Source: Leptasterias polaris (Eukaryota; Echinodermata; Asteroidea; Forcipulatida; Asteriidae). Taken from it: DNA of 64,000 bases. The notes beneath the pieces are model-generated. The model saw only the letters and a list, made by a program, of their open reading frames with translations. It was not told where the DNA came from and did not search any database. Position 1 is the stretch's first letter. Each line of letters begins with the position of its first letter. The stretch covers positions 3,720,001-3,784,000 of the forward strand of contig JAZGTN010000009.1 in NCBI GenBank assembly GCA_037783415.1. The letters are read 5' to 3'. A program made the translations under genes and the position numbers. This document shows positions 54,762 to 64,000 of this stretch, piece after piece.

Positions 54762-56637
54762 TTAACAAACTATTGGACAGAAAATCTTACTGGTTGGGTG
54801 CTTCTAAAAAACAACAACAAACAAACAAACAGGGACCAAGCTTCATCAAGCTGCTATAATAATAATTGTTGATAGAGTTGTACACTCATTGGTGGGTTTG
54901 CTGAGACAGCTACAGTTTTACAGGCCTATACACGTGCTTCTCCGGAGAGTCAACACACGTTTTCTTCAGCGGTAACCTAAGACTACCAGCTAAGCTATCA
55001 CATAGCTCTGTATATTGGTTTCACTGATTGATTTTTGATTTTTGCTTATTATCATACTTATTTCTGCTAAGCATCTTCTTGGAATTGAGCCCTAAGATCT
55101 TATCTTGGAACGGGCATTTTCTCGTTTTCTCCTGCCAAACCCCAAAACAGATGGTAAATAGGCAGATAGTCTCTGGCCCTTGCTTGCTTAACGAAATTTG
55201 GTATTGATGGTCGTTGTTGGATACAGGCATCACGTTAGAAATTGATGCAGCATGAAAACGTTTCATATTAATTTGATGTCCTTTCGACACTACGGCTTGG
55301 GCTCATAGGCTCCGTCTTGGGCTTCGTTAGAAAACGTACACTTTCGGTATGCAGTAGACGGACGGTGCCTGAGTAGGGGCCCAATCATAAGCCATGGGTT
55401 TCGAAAAGTGCCCATCAGCTGGCCAGGTATTCCATGCATGATGTCACAACGTTGCAAATTGTGGCAAACTGTGGCCAAGTAAGAATCCACTTAACGCGCC
55501 CGTTTGGATAACTGATGTTATTTGTTAAGACAAAAAGGCTAAATTAATGTGCACACCGTCGTGTACAAATACCATGACTTATAGCAGGAATACTAACACG
55601 TCCGCAACAGCATTGATAAAAATAGCAAAAACTGCAAGTTTCCTTGCCGAATAAGCAATCCATAAACGGGCACTTGTGAGAGTCTTGCGTCATGCATGGT
55701 AGTGTCTGGCTTATAAACTCAGTCTTCGTCTAACAATAGATCCCTTGCATTTGACGTCACAGGACCCAAACAGCGCCCTCAATGGGGTCAGTGAAGACCT
55801 TTTATTGGCTAGGAGTTGTGCGCGGGTACGCATTTCCCATTGTTTGATCTCAGCGATGGCGGTCAATGCGGGGGGTCTTTTCATAGAAAACAGGTGGATA
55901 CAGAAATTTGCTCAGCAATGTCTTCATCTTAACAACTTATATTTCTGAAATTGGGCCTTGATCGTTTATGAAATTCTAGATTTTGTAAAATGTACATCTT
56001 CTTCTATGTCAAGCACAAACAATTGCTTACATGAGGTAAACAGCTTTTAATAAAGTAAATTATTGGGCAATAGTCATTATATATGTTTTTAATATCACTT
56101 GGATGCAAGTTAGGCTACTTTTCACACAGTGAAAATAAAATAAAATTCACATCATGAAACTTAACGAACAATTTTATCTTCAACTTTAGCCTCAACATTA
56201 TTTTAAGACATTGCATGCCTCTAAACATGTGTATAAACATTAATTATAATAATTGAAAATAAAAAAAGCCCGTCGATAACTTAAGGACTTTCCTGTTAAC
56301 CAGTTTCACCGAGTACATTATTTGAAGTTCTTGTTGATTTCTTGAAAACAAGCAGACAATAATAATCTATAATTTTAATGGTATTGGACTACGTTTGAAC
56401 GCTATGTGGCAGCAGGCACATTGGCTTGATTCCATTACTTTCGTGGTTCTTGGCTTGCCCACATTTCCAAGAACAAATGTTAGATTTCCATTATAATAAA
56501 AAATACAGAAGCCATGGTTTAACATTCAAAATAGTGTTGAATTTGTTGGCTTCAAAGCTACCAATTATGAGATGCATTTTTTTAAATGAAAGTTTGCAGA
56601 AAATAAATGTTGAAATAATTGGTCACAGCTATACCTA
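54762..56637. other. No gene recognised
   Basis: Sequence 3' of the neuropeptide exon; no AATAAA within 300 bp of its stop. A TTTGACGTCACAGG/GATGGCGGTCAATG pair at about 55750-55870 may be a repeat. No exon supported. Confidence 0.35.
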
Positions 56638-57010
56638 TTAAAGGTGTTGTATACGTTTTGTAATTGGAACCTACTGATTGTGTTAATCCTATATAAATGT
56701 AGGTAATACAATCAAACTAACCTGTGCAAATTTCACTTCAAAAGGTGGTCGCGTTTTTGAGATATCACCGAAAAACCGGAGCGAATATTTCCACGCAGAA
56801 AAAATATTCCCCATAGGAATACTCAATCCTGAGAATCGTTATGGCCATAACGCTTCTCAGACTCAAATTTTGGGGAATAAAAAGTGACATATTTTTCCAT
56901 AACCGTAGTACTTCGAAGTCAAAAGTTTCTCAAAATTCATCATACTACCCAAAGCTGCTGTACTTCTTACCAAGTAAGTTTTTATTGCCATTAATTTACA
57001 GACCCTTTAA
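56638..57010 (+). mobile_element. TTAA-family MITE, second subfamily, copy 2
   Basis: TTAA at 56638-56641 and 57007-57010. Matches 38550-38941: GATATCACCGAAAAACCGGA, the palindromic GAATCGTTATGGCCATAACG-CTTCTC centre, GTACTTCGAAGT and CTTACCAAGTAAGTTTTTAT. The right TIR is shortened. Confidence 0.75.
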
Positions 57011-57061
57011 TAACTACACGATTAAATGTTCTGCTCTGCGCACAGGATGTCCAGTCGTCCA

Positions 57062-57207
57062 GGGGTCGATTTCACAAAACTCTTCCTAACTTAGGACTAG
57101 TCCTAGGCAATGCTAAGAGATAGGACTAGTCTTAAGTTACTGGTCCTATCTCTTAGCATTGCCTAGGACTAGTCCTAAGTTAGGAAGAGTTTTGTGAAAT
57201 CGACCCC
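57062..57207. mobile_element. 146-bp near-perfect palindrome (MITE)
   Basis: Both arms of about 65 bp (GGGGTCGATTTCACAAAACT, CTTCCTAACTTAGGACTAGT, CCTAGGCAATGCTAAGAGAT ...) are mirrored almost without mismatch, leaving a loop of a few bases around CTTAAGTTACTGG. The near-identity of arms implies recent origin or strong arm-to-arm conversion. Confidence 0.85.
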
Positions 57208-57555
57208 AGGCCCAACTTGAACAGCGTGGTTAATGTAACACACCTCTTGCTAGTTCTGTATTCTGGTTGTGTGAACACGGTCACGTGGGGTTAACTAATA
57301 AAGGCTAGTGCATAATAATTTGCGGGAAGTTCACGAACCGGGCAATCATGCTTACAAATTTTGACTGGTTAGAGCGTCCTCTCATGATGTGAACAGTCGA
57401 AGAGCAACTAAAAAACTGAATCTGGAGATACAAACCAAAAGCGTTCCTTTCACTGTTGAATTGCTATGTCTTAATTGCTCTTGACTTAATTGTTGGGTTA
57501 AAACAATAAAGTAATTATTAAACCCTGATTTTTTTTTTTTTTTTTTCATATTATT

Positions 57556-58130
57556 TTAGACCGAGGTAGGTGTGCATGTCAAAACACATAATGGACTGGC
57601 AGAATTCAGTCACTTTTGTGCACGTCTATCCCCTCCCGGGTCTGCGAGTGAACAGAAGAGGGTCTTATTCCGGAGGCCCCCTTTTCGGGGGACGATCACC
57701 CACAGTTCCTTCGGCGGCCGGGGAATAGGTGTGCTCGTGACCTCATTGCCAGTCCATGTGTGTCTAATCGTAACAGCCAAAGTGTGTAGGGAAACTGAAA
57801 CAGTTATCTTTTTGTTGAATTGCTTATTGTTGGAATACGTATGCGTTAATTGTTGAATTAACAGTTTGGCATGATTAAAAAAGCTGACAATTGCTCTTTT
57901 CTGATTAGTTCGGACCGAGGCCGTGGTTATAATAAACTATGGTCATGGACTGGCATAATTGGTCACTAAACAACGTCTACCCCCACCCCAAGGCCTGTGA
58001 GTGACCCGATCAAAGGGATCTTATTTCCTTCGGCCTTGGGAGGTGGGGGGGGGGGGTCCTCTGATCTATAAGACGCGCTCCAGTGACCTCATTAATTGCT
58101 AGTCAAGTTGACTAAAATAGAGATCATACT
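57556..58130. repeat. Diverged tandem duplication, about 350 bp units
   Basis: Unit 1 (57556-57900) and unit 2 (57908-58130) share GACCGAGG, ATGGACTGGCA.AATT, CACGTCTA-type, CTGCGAGTGA/CTGTGAGTGA, GGGTCTTATT and a GTGACCTCATT end. Each holds a C/G-rich inverted block (AGGCCCCC..GGGGG; GGCCTTGGGAGGTGGGG). No coding signal. Confidence 0.5.
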
Positions 58131-58920
58131 GGTGGTACCACCCACAAGACAAGGGGTCATGTCACCTGCACCACCACTAATCTAATCTATCTAATATCTT
58201 GCAGAGTCTGTGGTGTTCAATATATAGGTGAAACAAGAACTACACTCAAGAGGTAATGGCCACAGACGGATCCACAGTCAACACCCAAAAGCTGGATACA
58301 CCTGTAGGACACCACTTCAACCTTCCTAACCACTCCATTTCTGACATGAATTTACAGGGCATTGAGGCACTAGGTAACTGCAGAGAGACTGTCCGTCTGA
58401 GTAGGGAAAAACTTTGGATAAGGCGCATAAAGACCACTCAGCCCCATGGTTTGAATATCCAAGAAGGAAATGACTAATAACCTTTTGTTTTTGCCTTCTC
58501 CTTTTCCCACACAGTTATCCACTTTATTAGTCTGCCCTTCATTGTATTAACTAATTATTTACCTCTCTTCTAACCTTCCATTTTGTCCTTTGTGTTCCCA
58601 ACTTCTTGTGGTCAAGCTATCCCCTTCCCTTCATAACCCCCCCCCCCCCCCCCCCATTTGTCTTCATAATCCCTGCTTACCCCCTGCCTTCTCTGAATGC
58701 TTTCTGCTTGTCTCCCTCCACTCTCTCTATTCATGTATTTCCACTTGACTACTCTTGCAACTCTGTCTGCTTGTATGTGTGTTGTGTGCTGTCATTTAGC
58801 CTTCGAGAAAGACTCTGCTAGGGTCGAAACGTCAGGCCACTAACTTATTTTTTGCATTTATACCACAGGTCCTTTTGGTTGGTAAGCAGTTTGCAACAGC
58901 TAATTCTATTTCCTAAAATA
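58131..58920 (+). pseudogene. 5'-truncated Penelope-like retroelement with GIY-YIG domain
   Basis: Plus-strand translation from about 58150 gives RGHVTCTTTNLIYLISCRVC then GVQYIGETRTTLKR, the start of a GIY-YIG endonuclease domain as in Penelope-like elements (..VYLI.C..C...YIGET...L..R). A stop and frameshift near 58255-58275 follow, then TVNTQKLDTPVGHHFNLPNH and EALGNCRETVRLSREKLWIR, ending with a stop at 58477. About 320 bp of C-rich non-coding DNA leads to the conserved terminus AGCCTTCGAGAAAGACTCTG, CTAGGGTCGAAACGTCAGGC and TTGGTTGGTAAGCAGTTTGC. The polymerase domain is missing. The copy is dead. Confidence 0.8.
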
Positions 58921-58997
58921 GAGATCTTAAGATCAATGGTCTATAATATATATGCATGGAAGTTTGACAACCAGACTTTTGGTTGACTAGACTTATA

Positions 58998-59185
58998 ATG
59001 TCAAGTCTGAGATCGTGGTATATTTATCAGCATCAGCCACGCAAACCCACAACGTGCTCTAACTAAACTCGCTCTAATCCAAAGCAAAGCAAAGCAGAGC
59101 AAGAGGTTAATGGCTGGGTTAATCTCACAAGAGGGCGCTATTTCAAGCAATGGTGACCACAGACTTGGACCAAGTTTACTAGTTG
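58998..59185. mobile_element. MITE with GACTTG ends, copy 2
   Basis: TCAAGTCTGAGATCGTGGTA, GCATCAGCCACGCAAA, AAGAGGGCGCTATTTCAAGC and CAGACTTGGACCAAGTTTAC follow the order of 20968-21176. An AAGC-repeat (AAAGCAAAGCAAAGC) is inserted at about 59080. Confidence 0.55.
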
Positions 59186-59300
59186 ACTGGTAACCGTTTA
59201 TGTGCTTAAAAGTGCTCGATTCTAGTGCACCGTACCAGTGAACTCAAAGGGTCGTTTCTATGACGATAACCGGTTTGCGCATGCGCTTCTAACAGATATT

Positions 59301-59372
59301 ATGTCGCCTGCAAAAATGCGAATATTTTCGTTGATTTTTGTTACGAGGAAAACCTATTTAATGTCACACGAG
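59301..59372 (+). other. Possible small first exon (doubtful)
   Basis: ATG followed by 24 open codons and a strong donor (CACGAG|GTAAGTT). It lies upstream of the Lys-rich exon at 61981 on the same strand, but its phase (0) does not fit that exon, and no intermediate exon is seen. Confidence 0.15.
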
Positions 59373-59757
59373 GTAAGTTATTTTAAATAATATAACTATT
59401 TGCAGAAAGATGATAATATTTAGAAATCGGTGATGTAGTTTTATATGAATGTCGTGCCCAATTAAATGGTTTAAATTGGTGATGAAGCGTGAGAGAAAAT
59501 GTCCACTCTCATGACCCCCGTTTGTGTCTTGCACTGTGTGTGGAGCGTGTCGCGCGCTCAACACCCCCACCGTGCAAAGACCCGTGATGACCCATGAGCC
59601 GAACTGCAAAACACGCTGAGTGTGGTATAACCAGCAACCGGCAACCGAATCACACTGGTCAGTGACAGTAGACTATGCGAGCATTTTATTATTATTTTTT
59701 CATAAAAATAAGTTATGCTAGAGGCAACAAACAGGGTCGTTGCAAATAAATAAATCT

Positions 59758-59896
59758 CTGCCACCACTTTTTCACTCATTTAGTTAGTCAATTTTACCCC
59801 AAAAAGGAATATCTAATTTCTCTTCCTTCCTCCATGTTTGAATTGAGTAAATTAGAAACTGTTTTATTTCATAACGAATGAAAAAGTGGTGGCAGG
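59758..59896. mobile_element. 139-bp palindromic MITE
   Basis: CTGCCACCACTTTTTCACTC at the left is mirrored by GAATGAAAAAGTGGTGGCAG at the right; inner blocks are only loosely inverted. Confidence 0.6.
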
Positions 59897-60242
59897 ATAC
59901 ATACATTTTTCCAAGGAACGGTTTTGAGGGTGAAGCATGGCAAATACTTTTTATAACCATGATAAAAACTGAACAATAGTGACGTTGTACATTGTACAAG
60001 TCAAAATCAGATTAATTTATGATTTGGGATTATGGTGCATAAACTAGAGCTAAAATGTTATCAGTACTGCTGGGTTTACTTTAGACCCTCTGGCCTGGGG
60101 CGCTCTACTCCTAAAACAATTTTGTTGACATCTTTGGTCGTACCATGTGTAGTCCATTCCATCCATAGAGCAAGGGTCATACTCCCTACCTAATAGGCCT
60201 AGTATATATATAGTACTAGTGTAGTACTAGTAGGCCTACGTA

Positions 60243-60346
60243 TAGACCCAGTAACTGGGGCGCTGTACTCATTTTTTGAAATTTTGTCTTTTATCTTAAA
60301 GTCAAAATTTCAAAAAATGAGTACAGCGCCCCAGTTACTGGGTCTA
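60243..60346. mobile_element. 104-bp near-perfect palindrome, CCCAGTAACTGGGG family
   Basis: TAGACCCAGTAACTGGGGCG, CTGTACTCATTTTTTGAAAT is mirrored exactly by the right arm around a short TCTTTTATCTTAAA-type centre. Related copies are at 61029-61230 and single ends at 16787 and about 60087. Confidence 0.85.
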
Positions 60347-60470
60347 GCCTACGTACTACCTAGCCCTGGTAGGACATCAGTGTCTGTCTGTTGCACTTCT
60401 ATGACGGAGGAGTCCAACCTGGGCTAGGGTTTAGCCCTGGTAGGACGTCAGTCAGTGCCACTGCACTGAC

Positions 60471-60972
60471 GTCCTGGGTATAAAGATCCTGTACAATGCG
60501 AACAAAATTTTGAGTACAATTTTTTCATATTTTTACCTAATTTGAGAAGCTGAAACTCCATTTATTTATTCTTGGTGCCCTTAACTACACTTTTGATGAG
60601 TTCAAAAACTAACAAATACATCCATGGAAGACATTATTTCCGAAAATAAGTCCGAGTTGTGCATTGGCGATGTGACTCCGTCGTGTTGCCGCCGGAAGAA
60701 AAACCGTTGAGTGTTACGGGTTAGACAGCGCCCTCTTTTGTGGACTTGGTTCCATGTCAGTTGAGGTTGTCACATCGCCAGTGCACAACTCGGACTTATT
60801 TTTGGAAATAATGTCATCCAAGGATAAAATTTACATTTCTGAATAAAGCAGGCGTAAAGTTCAGGACACAAGGAATATGTGGGTCAAGTTTCAGCTTCCT
60901 CAAAAAGGTAAAAATATAGAACAAAAATGTTATAAATTTGTTCGCAATGGCAGAGGACCTTTATACCCTGGA
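60471..60972. mobile_element. 502-bp fold-back element with long arms
   Basis: TCCTGGGTATAAAGATCCTG and ATGCGAACAAAATTTTGAG on the left are mirrored at the right end (CAGAGGACCTTTATACCCTGGA). A second, tighter inner pair is GACATTATTTCCGAAAATAA, GTCCGAGTTGTGCA and GGCGATGTGAC (about 60630-60676) against its inverse at about 60768-60815. CGGAGGAGTCCAACCTGGGC occurs as a direct repeat on both outer sides (about 60405 and 60993). Confidence 0.75.
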
Positions 60973-61028
60973 CTCCGTCGCGTTGTATGCAACGGAGGAG
61001 TCCAACCTGGGCTAGGCTAGGGTTGTAC

Positions 61029-61230
61029 ACTAGACCCAGTAACTGGGGCACTGGACTCCTTAAATTAATTTTTGTTTACATCTTTGGTAGTACGACCGAA
61101 GATGTCAAAACAATTTTAAAAGAGTACAGCGCCCCAGTTACTGTTTTCTATTCTAGGGTCGTAGAGAGTACAACCGAAGATGTCAAAAAAATGTTTAAAG
61201 GAGTACAGCGCCTCGGTTAACTGGGTCTAG
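61029..61230. mobile_element. Rearranged CCCAGTAACTGGGG palindromes
   Basis: Opens CTAGACCCAGTAACTGGGGC, closes TTAACTGGGTCTAG, and carries an extra inner end (GAGTACAGCGCCCCAGTTAC at about 61121). The motif CCGAAGATGTCAAAA occurs twice. It looks like a palindrome duplicated or inserted into a sister copy. Confidence 0.65.
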
Positions 61231-61620
61231 GTTCACTTGATGCTTATTTAGATAAACTTTGTGAATTTTGATTGCAACCAAAATATTTTGGTTTATGTAT
61301 TTTTTAAGGCAATATTTATTTATTTTTCGTGTTTTTAAAGACTTTGTGACTTGTCATGTTTGTCAACTGGTTTGTTATTGTTAAATTATAAATTAAAGAC
61401 AAACATTTTAGGTAGATAAAATTGCTTTGTTTCATTTTTTAATTTTTTTTATTTTTCTAGGCTTACAGAAGTACATAATTAATAATATTCAGCGGGACTT
61501 TGTTGTTTTTATTTGTTTATTATAATGTTTTTTGTATTTGTTTATTTATATTAATTTTTTAATGTAATTGTTAAATTTGTATTTTTTTACAATCTGTTTA
61601 ACAATTTACTTTTATTGTAT

Positions 61621-61697
61621 TATGCATATGTTGGGATACACTACATGAGGATACTGGTCTTTGACAGATACCAAAATTACATACACCCTGCCTTTAA
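61621..61697 (-). mobile_element. TTAA-family MITE end fragment
   Basis: ATGCATATGTTGGGATACAC, GAGGATACTGGTCTTTGACA then ACCAAAATTACATACACCCTG-CCTTTAA matches about 37660-37732 of the complete copy, ending in TTAA. Confidence 0.65.
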
Positions 61698-61980
61698 TGC
61701 ACCCCTCATTCTCATTCAAATTCCAAGTTAACGCCTTTTCTACTTTCAAAGCTTAAAATCATTCTTGACTTACTTTCTTAAATGTTGTTTTAATGTGACA
61801 TCACATCTTCCCATCTCTTGCACGATTGTCATCATCATCATCATCACTAACATCACATGAATGTAATCCATTATTCTTTCCTCTGTTCTTCTAACACCAC
61901 AGTACATAAAGCAACATTTTTAAGGGGTGTTCAGTCGAGCAACTGGAAACTTAGACTTTGTGTTTGCTGAGAACGTTTAG

Positions 61981-62619
61981 CCAATATTTTGTACTTTGAC
62001 TATATCCGTCGTCCCTCTGACCAAAGGCTAAGAGCCACCAGGCCAGGCAGAGTGGATTCGGTGAGGGCCAGAAGGCCATCAAAGGGGAGGCTCTGCAATG
62101 TAATCCGCAAGGTTAAAAGAGCTGCCTGCCTGTGCGAACCAGACATCGTCGCTTCAGATATTGATCTTAACAACTGGGAAGGAGAGGTCGCAAGACCCAC
62201 GAAGAGCGTCAAGGTTCCGGCACAGACCGATCCCCCTGTAGAGATTCACGAAGACCATGTGAATCAAGATGTAAGTGAGCTGACTGATGAGGTGGCTACC
62301 GAGATCAAGTCCCCCTCCAAGAAGAGTGATAAGAAAGCTGCTAAGCAACTTGCTCAGCAGAAGGAGAAGGAGCGGAGAGAGGCGAAGGAGGCAGAGAGGC
62401 AGAGGAAGAAGGCTGCTAAGCGGGATGCTAAGAACGCAGCCAGGGTAAAGGAGAAGGAAAGGAAAGCTCAGCGACGCGCTGAGAAGAACAGCAAGAAGCA
62501 CTCTAAGGAAGTTCACTCCCCCCCCGAAACATCAAGCAGCGGACGAGAGACGCTGACAACAGAGTCCAGGTCTGACCACGCGAATGAGCAAGGCAAAAAG
62601 TTAATTTCATCGACTTGTG
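61981..62619 (+). CDS. Lys/Glu/Arg-rich exon of an unidentified gene
   Basis: The exon is bounded by a moderate acceptor (GAGAACGTTTAG) and a strong donor (ACTTGTG|GTAAGC). An in-frame stop at 61968-61970 means the frame must begin at or after this acceptor. It codes about 212 residues: a basic start (YFDYIRRPSDQRLRATRPGR), a middle holding CLCEPDIVASDIDLNNWEGE, and a highly charged helix of about 75 residues (KKSDKKAAKQLAQQKEKERR ... RAEKNSKKHSKE) likely to form a coiled coil or nucleic-acid-binding stalk, then a Ser-rich tail. No family is recognised. The donor ends in phase 1. Reading on past the donor gives a stop at 62730, so a shorter intron-retaining product is possible. Confidence 0.55.
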
Positions 62620-62963
62620 GTAAGCAACAATTAAGTAAAACAAGTGCTTCATCTCGAAAAGCCAATCAGTTTTGCAAAACCTGGAATTGTCTTATTTTAC
62701 CAACAAATCTGTCAACCCACTTGCAGTATTAACCATCATCCAAGTTGGCATTTTTTGTCCGCATTCTTTGCAAGGATTTACGCGATCAGTTAAACTCTGA
62801 AACATTAATGAGGAGCCTTGAAGGATTTTTTATGATTTCTCAACTCCATTGAAAGCAATGATATCTATTTCCAATTAGCATCATCAACGGCAAAGTTACC
62901 TTGGAGTGAAGGATCATCAACTATGTGTGCAGCATTTTTGTCTTCAAACAGTTTCCGTTTCAG

Positions 62964-63085
62964 AGATAAAAACATCAAGTTACCATGGGACCAAGGGAAA
63001 ACCCTTGAGCAAATACATCAATCAGGACATCCGGTGCATCCACAAATATCATCTGCAGACCAAGCCTTGGATCAAATTTGTTTGA
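62964..63085 (+). CDS. Candidate downstream exon of the Lys-rich gene
   Basis: A CCGTTTCAG acceptor is followed by a frame that joins in phase with the exon ending at 62619 (G + AG). It reads EIKTSSYHGTKGKPLSKYIN and ends in a stop at 63083-63085. Composition is basic like its partner, but support is only phase and acceptor. Confidence 0.25.
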
Positions 63086-63568
63086 AATTGTCCACAAAAC
63101 ATCTGAGCTGAGTTTTTGTTTTCCATCTTTCTTGTGTTGAGTTTTGTTCAGCATTCCTTTTTCAGCGTCATCTCCTGACTGACATCCATTGTTCTGACAT
63201 GTACTTGTGTACGTTGCATACTAATCACTCTCAACTGTTTTGCATAAGTACAAGATTAAAGCGCTGTTGTCTTTTGCATGAAGAAGGTAAATTTAACTTT
63301 AGTTTTTTGTTCCTTTGTCCCTTTTGCTTCTTTCTAGTTTGTAGGATAGATTGTGGGGCAGTTTTACAGGAAGGAGGGATGTTATATGGATGCATTATTA
63401 GTGGATTGTCATAATCACAAGGTGAAATCTGGACTATTCCATTTCACAAGGCGAATGGGAAAGCAAGGTTTCATCGAGTCTGCGACAATGCACAAACAAC
63501 ATGCATTCAGTAGTTGGTTTGATAACTCACACAATAGATCCTTGCCATTTGATTTGTTTTCTTCACAA

Positions 63569-63736
63569 TAAGGTTTATCGCGAATAGCAAAATACCAAGA
63601 GAGGGCGCTGTTTTGCCGCGCATGATAGTGTAGTGAAAGGGGGCAACCCGGGAACTCGCGCACGACGACCGACTGTAGCATTTGCCCCCTCTGCCCTCCC
63701 ATGATCCATTGCGATTCTGAATCGCGATAAACCTTA
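63569..63736. mobile_element. 168-bp MITE with AAGGTTTATCGCGA ends
   Basis: TAAGGTTTATCGCGA opens and TCGCGATAAACCTTA closes, a 15-bp perfect inverted repeat with TA at the tips. AGAGGGCGCTGTTTTG and a CCCGGGAACTCGCGCACG block lie inside. The opposite-strand frames here are by-products. Confidence 0.65.
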
Positions 63737-64000
63737 TACACAAAATAGACACTGACTGAAACTCATTCACCCCCCCCCCCCCAAAAAAATCCCAAAACCA
63801 CTTTTAAACAACGTGGATGACTCCTACATGTAGACACCTTGTCCAGTGTGACATGACCTTACAAACAGGCATGGACATTTGTTTTTTGAAGTGTCCTATA
63901 ATTATACATATAGGACTCATATAATAAGTTTTGCAGCTCTGTGAAATTGTACATGGCAAAATAAAGGATGACACAATGTCAAATGTGTTCATCGATCAAA
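63737..64000. other. No gene recognised
   Basis: A C-run at about 63771-63782, one TACATGTAG, and AT-rich sequence to the window edge. Confidence 0.4.

Overview
The window is animal nuclear DNA. It is AT-rich, gene-sparse, built of short exons with GT-AG introns, and crowded with small transposon relics, tRNA-derived SINEs, LINE tails and microsatellites. A marine invertebrate deuterostome, most likely an echinoderm and plausibly a starfish, fits best. The strongest clue is an eclosion-hormone-type neuropeptide precursor at 54.4 kb, a family known from arthropods and echinoderms. The repeat mixture (TTAA-bounded fold-back elements, Penelope-like retroelements, tRNA-Leu SINEs) is compatible. 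Species is inference; no rRNA or mitochondrial marker is present.

Two protein genes can be defended. The first (24197-29205, + strand) has four exons whose splice phases all match. It encodes a 366-residue type II membrane protein with a DUF1647-like, glycosyltransferase-related domain. The second (coding exon 54393-54761, + strand) encodes a 122-residue secreted precursor: signal peptide, acidic Asn/Asp spacer, two KR cleavage sites and a C-terminal six-cysteine peptide with eclosion-hormone spacing. A third, weaker gene is marked by a Lys/Glu/Arg-rich exon at 61981-62619 with a good splice donor.

Most of the rest is repeat. From 1 to 24 kb there is no convincing exon; it holds a Harbinger-like element with TTA target duplication, tRNA-like repeats, degenerate tandem arrays, LINE tails, and a 985-bp TTAA-bounded element carrying a fossil THAP zinc finger. 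From 29 to 54 kb come a 17-bp/51-bp minisatellite, several LINE 3' ends, SINEs, mariner-like and TTAA-bounded MITEs (one with another palindrome nested in it), a tandem pair of histone-type stem-loops, and a fold-back locus whose arms are 21-bp minisatellites. From 56 to 61 kb there is a cluster of near-perfect palindromes and a 5'-truncated Penelope-like element with a GIY-YIG domain.

The two main genes show no sign of working together: one product is probably a Golgi/ER lumenal enzyme-like protein, the other a secreted hormone. The main biological interest is the neuropeptide gene, the intact DUF1647-like gene, and the evidence linking the commonest MITE type to THAP-bearing Kolobok/T2 transposons.
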